DNA from: Opisthocomus hoazin
Taxonomy: Eukaryota > Chordata > Aves > Opisthocomiformes > Opisthocomidae
Length of the DNA: 64,000 nt
Assembly (NCBI RefSeq): GCF_030867145.1
Contig: NC_134422.1
Span: 11,542,531 to 11,606,530 of the forward strand
Direction: 5' to 3'
The notes under the pieces are model-generated. The model had not been told where the DNA came from. It did no database searches and saw nothing but the letters and a program-made list of their open reading frames with translations. This document shows positions 50,797 through 61,639 of the stretch, piece by piece (within the stretch, counting starts at the first letter, position 1; the number at the start of each line of letters is the position of its first letter). A program made the position numbers and the translations under genes.

Positions 50797-51301
50797 GTTA
50801 AACACAACAAGCAGCAAAATCCAAAAAACAAGAGAAGGCTAGTTTATTACTGCACTTCTCTGTCCCCGTAAGGAGGCGAGAGGAGTAAAGCCTGCTTCTC
50901 CCTAAGGAGATTGACTCAGCTTTATTGTAAAAAGTTTATTGCATTGATGCTCTGCTGTGAGAAGGTGATTGAGGAGTAGGAGGGAGTAGCTCTCACTCAC
51001 ACTTGGGAATCGCTGCTTGGGTGTGTGAGCGAGCGAGCTATTTTACAATGAAGGAGCTTGCTCTTCCCTGGAGCAAAGTGGGAATCCTCTGAGGAACCGC
51101 TGCTCCTTTAGGTCGCAGCTGGTTCCCTGGCCTGCTGCTGAGCCGCTACAGCTCTGCGCTGGGCCTGAGGACAGGCGGTGAAGTCCCCAGCTAGGCCACG
51201 GGCACTAGCTCGCAGGGTTCTTCCGCATGTGCAGTTAAAGCAGTGGTGTGAGGAGTTGGTCCGCTGATGCTTGAAGCTTTCTGCACTAGAGGAGTTAACC
51301 A
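50797..51301 (-). mobile_element. Probable solo LTR of an endogenous retrovirus, antisense
   Basis: A ~505-bp GC-richer block within the AT-rich 3' UTR. Read on the minus strand it begins TGGTTAAC and ends GTTTAACA, so it has TG...CA ends with short related inverted termini. It carries AATAAA hexamers in its second half (plus-strand TTTATT at 50,921, 50,935 and 50,843), as expected of an LTR R/U5 region. No internal retroviral genes are present. I do not see a clear target-site duplication, so the boundaries and identity are tentative. It lies 204 bases from the CR1 tail. Confidence 0.38.
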
Positions 51302-51607
51302 AATATACTGCTATGATTTCCTGAGTACGTGCCCTTTTATTCTGGAAGAAGTGTGTACGTACTTCTGGGATACTTATTTAATAACATTCTCCACTGCTCA
51401 TGTGTTGCTGCTTTTAATCTGCTACAGATGCATACTCTTCATTTTGATCTGGTCAGTGTTCATTTTTGTTAGTTTTCTGTGTGTGTCTGGGAAAAAAGTG
51501 ACTTTGGTTTTCTATTCATTTCAGTTGGTCAGCGTAAGGCTGGGGTGAGCATTTATATTCCGCAGAGCTGACAACAGACATTGTTACTTAAAGGTCATGC
51601 AAGCACT

Positions 51608-51609
<2 letters not shown>

Positions 51610-51645
<36 letters not shown>
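51610..51645 (+). repeat. (TG)n microsatellite in 3' UTR
   Basis: About 18 uninterrupted TG units. In RNA it could pair with the CA run at 49,829-49,861. A further alternating purine-pyrimidine stretch follows at 51,732-51,780. Confidence 0.95.
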
Positions 51646-51647
<2 letters not shown>

Positions 51648-52198
51648 GGTGGAATTTTTGGGGGATATCTCCTAGTGAGAGAGCAATGATGATTTTAAAA
51701 AAGAGGAAATTGATGACATTTTTTACAAAACTGTATATATGTATACACAATACATGTGTATATGTATACGCGCACATATTAATAGGTCGTATTTTGGTCC
51801 TAAATTACTTGACAGTGTCCCTTTTAGCATGAATCCTTTGATATGTTTTACCATTAATATAACAGATAATGAAAGAATTGGCTTGTAATGGTATACTAAT
51901 AGGCATTTACATTTTCTTCATTTGATTTGAGAATGAATAAATTACAAGGTCTGGAGAGAAGGATTAACGATGTTTATTACTGTATGTTGGTTTACAAATA
52001 ACAGAAACAATTTAAATTGGATGATAAAAGAACGATGTTTATGATCTTGTGTCTCCTAGTGTTGTCTTTAGGAAAATTGTGTTTCAAGAAGAAAATAGGG
52101 CAAGAAAGTATTCATGTGAAATAAGACTCGTATTATTTTTATATTGTACTTGTCAGTTTTTTGGATGATGGGAGCTTTTTGTTGTTAATTGAGAAGTA

Positions 52199-52545
52199 CA
52201 GTAAAATCTTGCTAATTCGCTGACTGCTAATCAGAGCATCCAATAGGTTTATACATCCCTGATGGTCTCTTCCCCACCTCTCTGCAATGGTCTAAAAGTA
52301 CTGTAGCGAGGTCTGATACCAGTAATACTGTACTGCTTCACCCAAGTATACTACAGAATCTATATGAGTATACTGGGAGGTACAAGAAATATTGAAAACT
52401 AAATTACAGTTGTCATAATAAATGAACAAAGTCCATTTTTGTGATGTGACATCCTTGCTTTTATTGCCTGCTTCTTCACTATTTTCAAAATTGTCATTTG
52501 TAAAGGGTTTCTAAGGCATTGCTGCGAATTATTTGGGTTCTACTG
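52199..52545. mobile_element. pogo/Tigger-like MITE in 3' UTR
   Basis: A 347-bp element. The left end 'CAGTAAAATCTTGCTAATTC' and the right end, inverted, 'CAGTAGAACCCAAATAATTC' match at about two thirds of positions, including the outer CAGTA and an inner TAATTCGC. Each end is flanked by a TA dinucleotide (52,197-52,198 and 52,546-52,547), the target duplication of Tc1/mariner-pogo transposons. The CAG-starting termini with 'ctaattcgc' are Tigger-like. No transposase frame remains, so it is a non-autonomous derivative and probably old. Confidence 0.55.
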
Positions 52546-53370
52546 TAACTTTTGGAGTTTATTCTAAAGTATTAATGTTCTCCTATGAAAACTTTCCACT
52601 TGGACATATAAGTTATATTCCATGCTTGTTCAGAATGTTTTTATAATGTTTGTATCATATGTAGTAACTATTTGAAATGAACCGGAATCTTTGGATGAAT
52701 CCACTCTGAATTTTGCAGCATTGAATTACTTGATGTATGTATATTTGCTAACTAAATTTTCTTGGGTTTGAGAGCTTTGATTTTTTTTTTATTCTTGGTT
52801 TGCTTGTTTTAATACCATTACAAATTGCAGGGAAAATCCTAATACTCCTGGGAATCCGTTTGGAAATTTCAACAGGCAGAAATATGCTTATGTAGTCAGT
52901 ACCAGTACACATGTGAACTTTCAAATTACATGGTTGGTACTGAAGCAAATTGAGTAATGTTACAGTTTCCTGGTGTTCAATGTTTTACTAACATGAAGCC
53001 TTGTAACTTTGAAAGTTCATTCAACTTAGGGTAATGCATGTTTACGTTAGGCATGTAACGCATTTAGCTAAAGCTCACTTTGCAAAGGACTAAGAATTAC
53101 TGCTAATGAAAAGGTATGTCTTGAAGTTAAAATTTAAACTTCTGTTCAGTTTTAAATTGCTTTGTGTCAGGGAAATAAATTCATAGTCGCTTTTGCTCTA
53201 CTCCGCATATAAAACCTTACGTTTCCTTTTTAAAATTACGTCTTTTGGTAGGAAACAAACTGAGGCAAGCAAACATTTCTGAGAGTTGTTTCTTGCTTTC
53301 CTTAATCCAATGGATGGAAAGGTAATATTGTGTAAACAACATTATTTTATTTTTTTATGCAATATCATGC

Positions 53371-53378
53371 TGTAAATA
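53371..53378 (+). promoter_or_regulatory. Pumilio response element, TGTAAATA
   Basis: The second perfect Pumilio octamer of the 3' UTR, in a particularly AT-rich part that looks unique rather than repeat-derived. Confidence 0.5.
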
Positions 53379-53599
53379 CGATTTATCAGATAAGGATGTA
53401 CTACGATTGAATCTTTGATTCTGCACAGCTAGAGTTTATATATAAATATAAATGTGTCTTGACAATCAAGGACTTATGTCAGTCTTCCTTTATGACGTTT
53501 CTTATTGTTATGCATTCCATTTGTTTGACTTGGGTATTTGTATTGTCTGTAAAGTATGTAATGTTTTTATAGCTTGTTTAAAACACAAAGAAAAAAGCC

Positions 53600-53607
53600 T
53601 GTAAATA
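53600..53607 (+). promoter_or_regulatory. Pumilio response element, TGTAAATA
   Basis: The third perfect Pumilio octamer, 229 bases after the second. Paired sites in one 3' UTR are typical of Pumilio targets. Confidence 0.5.
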
Positions 53608-54440
53608 CATACGAACTGATCACAGTACGGCTCTGTTAGAAGGCGTATGATGATGTACTGTTTGTAAGCAATAATACATGGCAGTGCTAACTTTCCAAGT
53701 AGCATAAGGATAAGCTCAAAAAATACCTTTGGGAGTTAATAGCCTTGTTTGAGTTAATAAGTATCCTTAATCATTTTTTTATAAATAAATTCAAATGTCC
53801 TCCTGCTGGAGTATATAACATTGTTTACACAGCACAATTTCAGTCTCAGAGGGGACAGTCTTTAGATCTGTGGCTTCATCCGTACACACTTTGAGTAAGC
53901 AAGGAATGGCTTGGCTGCACTTCTGCAAGACGAGGAAGACTGCAAAAGTTGAATAGCTGTGTCTCTAAAGGAGGAGAGATACTATTCTGCTTCTGTGCTG
54001 ATTCCTGACAATTCCTCTACTTAAATTGGGAGTCTTTAAGTCCTGATACTGAACTGATGAGACTTGGCCTCCATTAGAAAGGAGTAGTTCTCATTTCATA
54101 TGCAGATGAACAGTGAACGTAGAAGTCACGCCTTCGTTTGAGTTGCGATTTTTCAGATTGCGAGCTGTGAGGTGGTGAGATGGGTTTATTCTGATAAACT
54201 AAGCGTCAAACTTGTAGTTTGAATTGAACAGGTATTAGACTGTACAGAGCAGCAGAACTATTTGAACAGTCATCACTGCTTTAGAACCCCCCTCCAATTT
54301 ATAAATGTATATGACCTACATTTTATAGAAAAAAATGTTTTTAAATGCTAGTCATTTCTATAATATGTGCTTTGAAGGATTTGCTAGTCCACTTCTGTCA
54401 CTTTTAGTACACTGGTATCTTTTATATGTAATGTATGCTT

Positions 54441-54469
54441 TTTATTATTAATATTATTATTATTATTGT
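54441..54469 (+). repeat. (ATT)n trinucleotide repeat
   Basis: About nine ATT/AAT units with one imperfect unit, near the end of the predicted 3' UTR. Confidence 0.9.
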
Positions 54470-54607
54470 AGTAAAGCATTTCAGTAGGAGGAATTTTGCA
54501 ACAGTACAAGGGGTTGAAATTTTCATTGTCGGAAATGAATTATACTGGACTTTGTCTGTGTAGTCTTGTCTTTCTTTTAATGCTGTCTGGAAGGGAACTT
54601 GGTATTC

Positions 54608-54613
54608 AATAAA
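54608..54613 (+). terminator. Distal poly(A) signal candidate AATAAA
   Basis: A canonical hexamer in the context 'ttcaataaagcaagtgacc' with a T-rich stretch about 15 bases downstream, which fits a cleavage region. It would give a 3' UTR of about 6.35 kb. Confidence 0.5.
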
Positions 54614-54834
54614 GCAAGTGACCTCCTTTTATTTTGAAGGCATACTATGTAGTGCTGAATTGGATCTGGAAATATGATGAATCTGAAGACAGAGAAATTA
54701 GTACAAAATCTAGTGTACAGAAGAAATTGTGTTATGAAAAACCTGATGATATATATAGTGAAATACTGTTACAGTGCATTTTCTGATATAGTGTTATTTT
54801 CCTGAAGTCCATATGCCTTCTTTGTATTTCAATT

Positions 54835-54840
54835 AATAAA
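54835..54840 (+). terminator. Most distal poly(A) signal candidate AATAAA
   Basis: A second canonical hexamer 227 bases beyond the previous one ('aattaataaaaaagaccc'). Either could be the main ZNF148 end. Beyond this point the sequence resembles intergenic DNA. Confidence 0.4.
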
Positions 54841-54860
54841 AAAGACCCTAATCCATATAG

Positions 54861-56600
54861 ATAAATTTAGGATAATAGCTTTATTTCAATGATTATACAG
54901 TATTTCTTTATCCTACAACATTTATTACATCCCTTTATTGTCCGACAAAAGACCATCACCTGAATTCCATCAGTACAAGTACGGATGTAGGTGAGAGATG
55001 GTTTTGTAGGATTCTGAAAAGTATGGATTTGTATATTCCTTATGTTTCTGACAAATCAGTATGTGAGTCTTTCTTTATTCCTTTGGAAAGAGGAATTTCC
55101 TGATAACAAGAGAGAGAAGTGTGTGTGTGTGTGTGTGTGTACATGAAAGATGTTTAGGTCTCGTGGCAAAAATGATACAAATATAAAAGGATTTAACATA
55201 GTTCAACATGTGACTTACATTTAATATGTAGAAGAAACATTTAAATTTCACAATTCAAAAAAGACGGAAGTAGTTTTGCAGGAAACAAAACTATTTGGAT
55301 AGCAGGCTTGACCAAATGAATTTTTTTGATTAAACTTGATATATTTTAAATGATTATATTTCTGCCTTTATTTCTGCCCTAAAAGCAACTTAAAATATTT
55401 CAGGAGTTACTCTTCCTGTTCAGTTGACTGTGAGTGTAATTTATATCATGGTTTACAAAATGTGGCATGAAGGATTGGATTGTTTTATCTGTATAATACA
55501 ATGAGAGATTGCTTTTTTTTTTTAACATAATCATGGTGAATGGTATTGTATTCTTAGGATTGATTTATTCATTCAGTGACTTAATGAATTTCATCATTTT
55601 TGACATTACTGTTTTCTTAATGGTTAACTTAGTCTTTGGGTTTATAATACCCTTCTATGTATTGTGATACTAAGGGAAGTTTATGTTTTTGCTTTATTTT
55701 TAATTAAACTAATAGTTTGATAATTTATATTTGCAAATGATGCATTTTAAATGTGGTCACTTGCTATTTGGAAAATAAAAATATAGAATACTGTTTTATG
55801 AATAGACTTAGCAGTATTTTTCATGTTAGATAATTTCAAACAGAATTTTAATGAGACAGATTAAGGCAAGTAAAGATACGTATCGTTGTGCAAGAACTGA
55901 AGTGGCTACTTTCAACAATTAAATGAAATATTTAAATATTTGATTTGAGACATATAAAGCTTATTTGGGTTTTCTTCCCCTTTGGATATCCTTCTTGCCT
56001 CTCTTGATTAGAGAAAACAGAGTATCTGACCTTAATTTTAATCCTGGACTTCTTAGAAGATTGTGCTGGAATCCCTTTACTGGAGACATCTAGCATTGCA
56101 CCAGCTTTCCTTCTGTGATTCTTGTTTACACCAGAGGGAATTTATTCAGTGCCAGCAACTCTTTGTGCAAACAAGAATCATGACTTTATTTTAATCTCAG
56201 CTGCAAGAAAAGTGAACTTTATTACTCAGGTTTTTAGTCTGCTGGGTAACGGTGTGCCATGTTGGTGCTACATCATTTTTCAGCGTGTGTAGTGTACAGA
56301 GTATTTAACGTGTAACATAGATTTTTCTGTCACTGAAGCAAATGCGTAAAAACCATTGAAGATCGTAGCATTTATGCACTCGCAAAACCAGAGATGTGCC
56401 CGGTAGCATTAATTACCGATAATTTAGTTCTCTTGCCTTTATTTATTCGTGTGTTAAGGGCGTTTTCCCTGGACCTTTGGGTAGGATCACTGCTGATAAA
56501 GAGCTGATTCTTGTGGAATGCGTGGCTCTCTTGATTTTTACTTTGTGTAGGAACATGTTTTGTATAAGAAAATGTTGAAAGTCGCACAGTGCCTTTTAAA
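54861..56600. other. Intergenic AT-rich region
   Basis: It contains a (GT)n run at 55,119-55,140 and otherwise unique AT-rich sequence with no coding potential. Further AATAAA hexamers occur (e.g. near 55,775), so a longer ZNF148 3' UTR cannot be excluded. Confidence 0.6.
55119..55140 (+). repeat. (GT)n microsatellite
   Basis: Eleven GT units preceded by a short GA run. Confidence 0.95.
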
Positions 56601-56619
56601 GAGAGAACCACCGTGTGCA

Positions 56620-57080
56620 GCTCAGCGCTAAGCAGCGAGCCGCCGTCAGCCGCGCGCGGCGGTTAGGGCCGTGTGGGTGTGGGGTGCCGGCGGCTCCCTG
56701 CTGTGCTGGCTGCACCCCGCTCGGTGGGCCGGGGACCCCCAGGGCCATGGCCGGCCTCGGGGAACCCGCCCCAGAGGGGCTGCTTCCCCCCTGCCCCGAG
56801 CCTGGACCCCCTCCCAGTTTGCGTGGCGGCAGGGAAGGGGCACTCCCCAGGTCTGCTCTAGCGCCAGGGGACAGCAGCCTGGCACGGGCACCCCGCCACG
56901 ACGCGGTGACGGGGGAAATCGGCCCGGAGATTTCTGCGGGGACTGGCTGAGCCCGGCCTGAGGCAGGCTGCCCTTGCTCCGTCCCGCTTCGCTGGGTGAC
57001 GCCGTGGCCGTGGCTGTCCCGTGGTGCCTTCGTGGACTTCTGCAGTATGGAGTGAGTGCAGCACCGCGGGGTCACCTCGG
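56620..57080. promoter_or_regulatory. GC-rich, CpG-containing island of unknown role
   Basis: An abrupt change from AT-rich DNA to roughly 450 bases of GC-rich sequence with many CpG. Overlapping ORFs on both strands (up to 159 codons) are proline/glycine/alanine-rich, as expected by chance in such sequence. It could be an orphan CpG island, an enhancer or the promoter of an unannotated transcript. I see no strong splice donor that would settle it. Confidence 0.4.
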
Positions 57081-57226
57081 GTCACCGTTACTCTGCTGTG
57101 CGCGCTTTGGTGGTGTTTTTTAAAACAGCCCATCGAGAACTTAACGTGGTGCGTTAACGTCCAGCCGGGACAGTAACTGCTCTTAACGGTTTTGTGTTGA
57201 GTAGTTTTAAAATGTGGGTGCACTTT

Positions 57227-57271
57227 GCAGTGTGGCCGAGTAAGCAGTGTCTGCATACTCGGCCACCCTGC
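57227..57271. repeat. Near-perfect 45-nt palindrome (hairpin)
   Basis: Two 21-base arms (57,227-57,247 and 57,251-57,271) pair at 19 of 21 positions around a TGT centre. The core is TGGCCGAGTA facing TACTCGGCCA, with an inner GCAG/CTGC stem and an outer GCAG/CTGC stem. The only mismatches are T57,231/C57,267 and A57,243/A57,255. It has no T-run after it, and its three-base loop is short for a microRNA precursor. Function unknown. Confidence 0.9.
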
Positions 57272-57503
57272 TTGTCTTTCGTCTTGTTATGTTTGCTTAC
57301 ATTAATTTTACCAATTTTTATTTGTTTTGGTTATGTGGTGGAAATAAGTAGTCAAAGCTGACAGTTTCTCCTTATCGACTTTCCTGGTAGAAATGTCAAA
57401 TAGTGAAGCGATACTGAAAAGAAGACATTTTTCAATATCTTGACGTTAAAAACAATTGCTAGAACTTATGTTTTGTGTTGAGTGAGAAAAATTGAATTAG
57501 CGC

Positions 57504-57529
57504 TTTTTTTTTTTTTTTTTTTTTTTTTT
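57504..57529 (+). repeat. T26 homopolymer
   Basis: An uninterrupted run of 26 T. On the minus strand it is a poly(A) run, so it could mark the tail of a retroposed sequence, though nothing recognisable adjoins it. Confidence 0.9.
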
Positions 57530-57839
57530 GCTAGGAGAAGGAAACAGTTTTCTGTTAGAATGATTGGTTGTTTGTTTATTTAGAAGGTTGGAAAAAAATC
57601 TCTGTCTCTGAAATTAATACTTTTCTTGCACTGCACAGGATAAACTGTTTTGCAGCTCCAGAACAGGCAGCAGTTTGTGGAAGCAGAGAGATGTGGAGGT
57701 GGGTTGGCTGAGGGAGGTAGTCTGGAAGAGTGTCCAGTTTGTTGGTTATCTTCTGCATTGCACTTGCCAAAGCGACCGAAGATAGCTTCCTATAGAATAT
57801 TGTTTGCTTTTCTGTCTGCTTTAGCTGCCAAGACACGGA

Positions 57840-58580
57840 GTTTAAAGAAGAGAGCTTTCTGCCGGAGCAGGGGGTTAGAGCGGAGCCCGCGTGTGCCGTC
57901 CCTGCGGAAGCCAGCAGCCCTGCCCCGGCCGTGCAGGTGAGTCGCCTCCTCTGCAGCGTCCTTCCCCTTTCGCACCGGGGCTGCTCTGCAGGTTCCCAGC
58001 ATCCCTGCTGCAGCATCTGCTCCAGCGTGTGAGTTGCGAAGGCAGTCGGATGCGGACACGTACGAGGCACTGGCAGAAACGAAATACGATGGTTTGGTGA
58101 GGTTCCATCTGAAGACGTGTGTGCGCCCGCGTACCTTCTGCAGTCTCGCCAACTGCATCACTTTTGCGACTGTCAGCAGCCGTGCACATCGTGCAGAGAA
58201 GCATGGGATCGGGTTCCTCCCTCCGTTATTTGTACTTGCTGCTGGATGTTTGCTGGGCGTACAGGTAACTGTCGGTGTTTCCACCCGGAGCGCATCTCCC
58301 TGGGCAGCTGTACCTGCCCTGTGCGGGAGAGCCAAGGCGTGTCCGCGTGCTCGTGGGACGCTGCTGCCCGGTGATAGCACAGCGGCTTGGCTTCGCTTGG
58401 CCGGCGCCCGCGCCTTCCGAGCCCCTCGGCTGGAACGGCGGGCGCCCAGTTCCAGAGCAAGCTTTGTGCCGGTATCTTTTGGCGTAGGTCAGTGCGTTGG
58501 CAGTAGCTGGGGCGCAGGTGCCCTCGTTTAAAGGAGGTGATGCCTGCTCAGCTGCGCAGCCCGAGGGAGGTGAGCTGGCC
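57840..58580. promoter_or_regulatory. CpG-rich region with a consensus splice donor
   Basis: About 700 bases of raised GC and CpG density. A perfect CAG/GTGAGT donor on the + strand lies at 57,936/57,937 ('ccgtgcaggtgagtcgcc'), so this could contain the 5' exon of a transcript running toward the downstream gene. No recognisable coding sequence is present, and overlapping ORFs exist on both strands. Confidence 0.35.
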
Positions 58581-61500
58581 TGGCTGTGGAAGTGCAAGCT
58601 GTGCCGCTGAACACATGTTCAGTTTCACTTTTATTCACGTATAATATTTTTTTCATGCTCGGATGTGATCACTGGGGCCGTTTCAGAGAGGCAAAAGTAA
58701 CAGAGCTTTTGTAACTGCTGTCAGATCCAAAGCACTAGCCTGGCCTGAGTGAAACCAGGAGGATTCCATTGGTTTAGCAGTGTTATTTCTTAAAAAATAT
58801 TTCTGTGTTGTCGTATGAATAATGACTGTTCAGCGTGTATAATTTCTGTACTCTGAAAGCTCTTCAGGAGCAGCACTGCCGTAATCGGTCTGTCTTGTCA
58901 CAAGATAAACTGAGTCACGAGAGATGATAAAGCGACGACGACGAGCGCCGGGAATGCGTTCAGGGTAACTGCAAGGTAATCTGGGCCGTGCAGTGATGCG
59001 CGAGAACAAAGCGGAGGATGTCGTCGGAAGCTCGAAGGATGGCTTGTTTGTTTTCTCTCAAGTCCTGTGTTTTCTTCCATTTGTCTTGCCAGTTCCTGAA
59101 GTCGTCTTTGCTGTGTAGCTAATTATAGACAGATCAGAACAGCCTCAGAAGGTTGCAGCTTGGAAGGACGGATAAGCGAGGACAAGGATACCAGTGTGCC
59201 AAAGCGCTCTTTTCCTCCAAAGCAGGAGTCAGAGAGGAGGATTTTCCTTAGGATGGCATTTGTTAGCTTAAAGGAAAGTGTCAAATCGAAGTAAGCGGGA
59301 TGACCAGTCCCCTAGTCAGAGGCGTAGCTGGGGCGGTGGAGGTTGCAGCTACTTGAAACTGAGCCGTAAGGACGGCGCGGGTCCGCCGTCGAGTACAGAG
59401 ACGTGCTTTGGCTCTCACAGAGTCACTCTGTGTCACCTGAAAGCCCGTTGTAAGGAATCGAAACGAGAATGTTGGTTGTCGTGATGCTCAGGTACGGTAT
59501 TGATAACTGCTGTGTACGCATGCTGAACAAAATCAGGTAAAACGCGTTTTAAACGCGAAGTATTTTACAGTTTACAGCTATGAGTGAACTCGGATAGAAA
59601 AAGGCTGGCTCTTCGTCTGGGCTCGGAGCATACTCTTCACGTGTAGCAGCCTGTTTTACAGTTGATCTAGGGTTTGTCCTTAGGTCATTAAGCGATGTGA
59701 TTAGCCAAATCGTGTCGTTTATTCACAGTTCGTGCTGTGTGTGTACACGGAAATCAGCTTGTGCGTTGCTGTGTTAGCAAAGACAGGTACACCTGGCAAC
59801 CGAAGATGACCATGATGGGGTACGTGGCCATGAACACCCGTTCTGCTGGGGATCGGTCCCTGCCACGTGGCCCAGGATAGCCCAGACCTGTGGGCATTTC
59901 GAATTCATGTCTTCTCTTGCTGACCGACTTCTGTGCTGCTGCTTCCCCCGCTGCTGGGGGCCACGTCCATATCTTTGACACCCCTGGATTTTTCCCCTTT
60001 ACCTGTTTTATCCCACGTAGCCCTTTGTCACCCCCTTCGCTCTCTTAAATTCATCTCCTGGCTCCAGATGCGGGAGCAGTTTCCACTGAGTGACACCATG
60101 CGAGCTGTCAAAAGTCTTCTCAAGTCACGGCTGGTGCTGTCTGATACTCGGGTGTGCCAGGCTTTGGCTGCTCCACCTGACGGTCCTGAGGACCTGCATA
60201 GCTTGAGGGGGAGGGTTACGGGTTCCTGCCGGCCTCTGGAACTCACAGTGTTTGTTGCTACCCCTGAAAGCACCCAAGAATTGGACTTCAATAAAATAAT
60301 TTCAGCTTTCAGTTGTATTTTTCCCCTCCTTTTCCTCCAAGCAGAGCTAAGGTATTCAGCAGAAGGAGAGAAAAATTTTTAATTAGGCCTTTCAGAAGAC
60401 TCTCTCAGATGGTTTGCGATGGTTTTGCTGGGAGGCGGTGCAGACCTCGGAGCGGTGGGGAGGAAGGCTCGCGTGAACGCGCAGGTGGCTGAGCCAGCTG
60501 TGAGTCACGCAGCCACCCCGAGCGCGCGCCGGGGGGATTCGCGCCGTTCCGCATCACCACGTTAAGGGTTAGGAGTCATCGGAGTTGGAGCCGCTTCTCT
60601 CGCCTTCGGGTTACCTCACTGTTTGCCAAGCCTGGTCTTTAACGAAAGCAAGCTGCTTGCTGCCTGCCCTTGGAGCGGGGACAGCGTGTGTCCGCCTGGG
60701 GTTTGGCTCACGTGCCGAGCGTGGAAAAGCAGCGTGCTCCCCAGGAACGCACGCGGCCCCACCGAGGGAGCGCTGCCAAGAAGGGAAAGGTTGAAAATTG
60801 CCATGACTTCAACAGGAGCAGGTGGAGACCAACGCCGAGTGCTCCCTGGAAGTGCTTTTTAACAGCAGCGCCTGGTGATTTTTAACGTGTCAGCGTGGTC
60901 CTTGAAAATGCCTTTTGCTGGGTGTCGGCAGTCGTGATTTCCTGGGGAGGCTGGATTTCTGCCGTGGCAACTGCCCCAAAAACTTCTTCAGCCCTGGCTC
61001 AGCATTGCAAGGGGCAGATGTGCCTGCAGGCGAGCCCCAGGACGCGGTCCTCAGCGAGTCGGTGACTCTTCACCAGTTCCTCAACAAAGCAAAGTTCCTT
61101 ATTTCAGATTTTGCGCGGGCCCACGGGATGAGAGGATCTGGCCAAACCTGTTCCCTGGTCCTTGTCCTCTTTGAAAGGAGACGAAATACTCCAGGAATGG
61201 GGCGTCTTGGAGGGAAATCTGCCGATTTCCTCCGTTAGGCTTCATCCTCCTTTGGGAAGAGTGGCCTGCCTCCTCTGAACTTTTGCTTTCCTTTTCTGCC
61301 ACGTCCTCGTCCTTGCTGTTTCTGTCCAGGAGTAAAGGCTTGGTTATGCTCTGTGCGGGAAAATCAAAGCGGGTTCGCTAGATTGCATGGATGTCTTGTG
61401 TGGATACTTTACTGGAAATGAAAATGGCCCTAACTCATCCTGGCTGACTTCATTTTGGAAGTAAACCAAGTCAGCGACTGCTGTTCAGGTTCTAAGGAAG

Positions 61501-61600
61501 GGTGTCTGGGTTCAGATTTAATCCTATTTACGCGAAGACTGTCCAAAATTCATGCCTTTAATTGGGATGGAGCTTTGCCTACGCAGGGTCAGCGGGTTTC
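58581..61600. other. Intergenic or 5' intronic region, moderate GC
   Basis: Scattered CpG-containing sequence without a recognised gene. A 149-codon + frame (59,933-60,382) and a short minus frame (59,754-59,981, with a hydrophobic stretch VFMATYPIMVIFGCQVYL) were examined and not identified. No repeat family was recognised. Confidence 0.4.
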
Positions 61601-61639
61601 TTGGCAGCCCGCGACAGGGAAGTGACGCTGAAGTGAGTC

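Larger units (their letters stand above)
48280..54860 (+). other. ZNF148 3' UTR (probable extent)
   Basis: From the stop codon to the most distal plausible poly(A) signal is about 6.5 kb of AT-rich sequence without coding potential. A long 3' UTR is characteristic of this gene as I know it. It contains three TGTAAATA motifs, several AATAAA hexamers, two long dinucleotide runs, a CR1 tail, a probable solo LTR and a pogo-like MITE. The 3' end is inferred, not observed. A short form ending after the 48,553 signal is also possible. Confidence 0.7.

Noticed and set aside
57227..57271. Palindrome interpreted as a microRNA precursor
   Set aside because: The arms meet at a three-base loop and pairing does not extend beyond 21 positions, unlike a normal Drosha substrate. 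Kept only as an unexplained hairpin.
56596..58597. Many ORFs of 60-196 codons on both strands
   Set aside because: GC-rich, mutually overlapping and without recognisable domains. Best explained as chance frames in CpG-rich DNA.
59754..60382. Minus frame with a hydrophobic stretch and a 149-codon plus frame
   Set aside because: Considered as a small membrane protein and as an exon of the next gene. No family recognised and no convincing splice sites at the frame ends.
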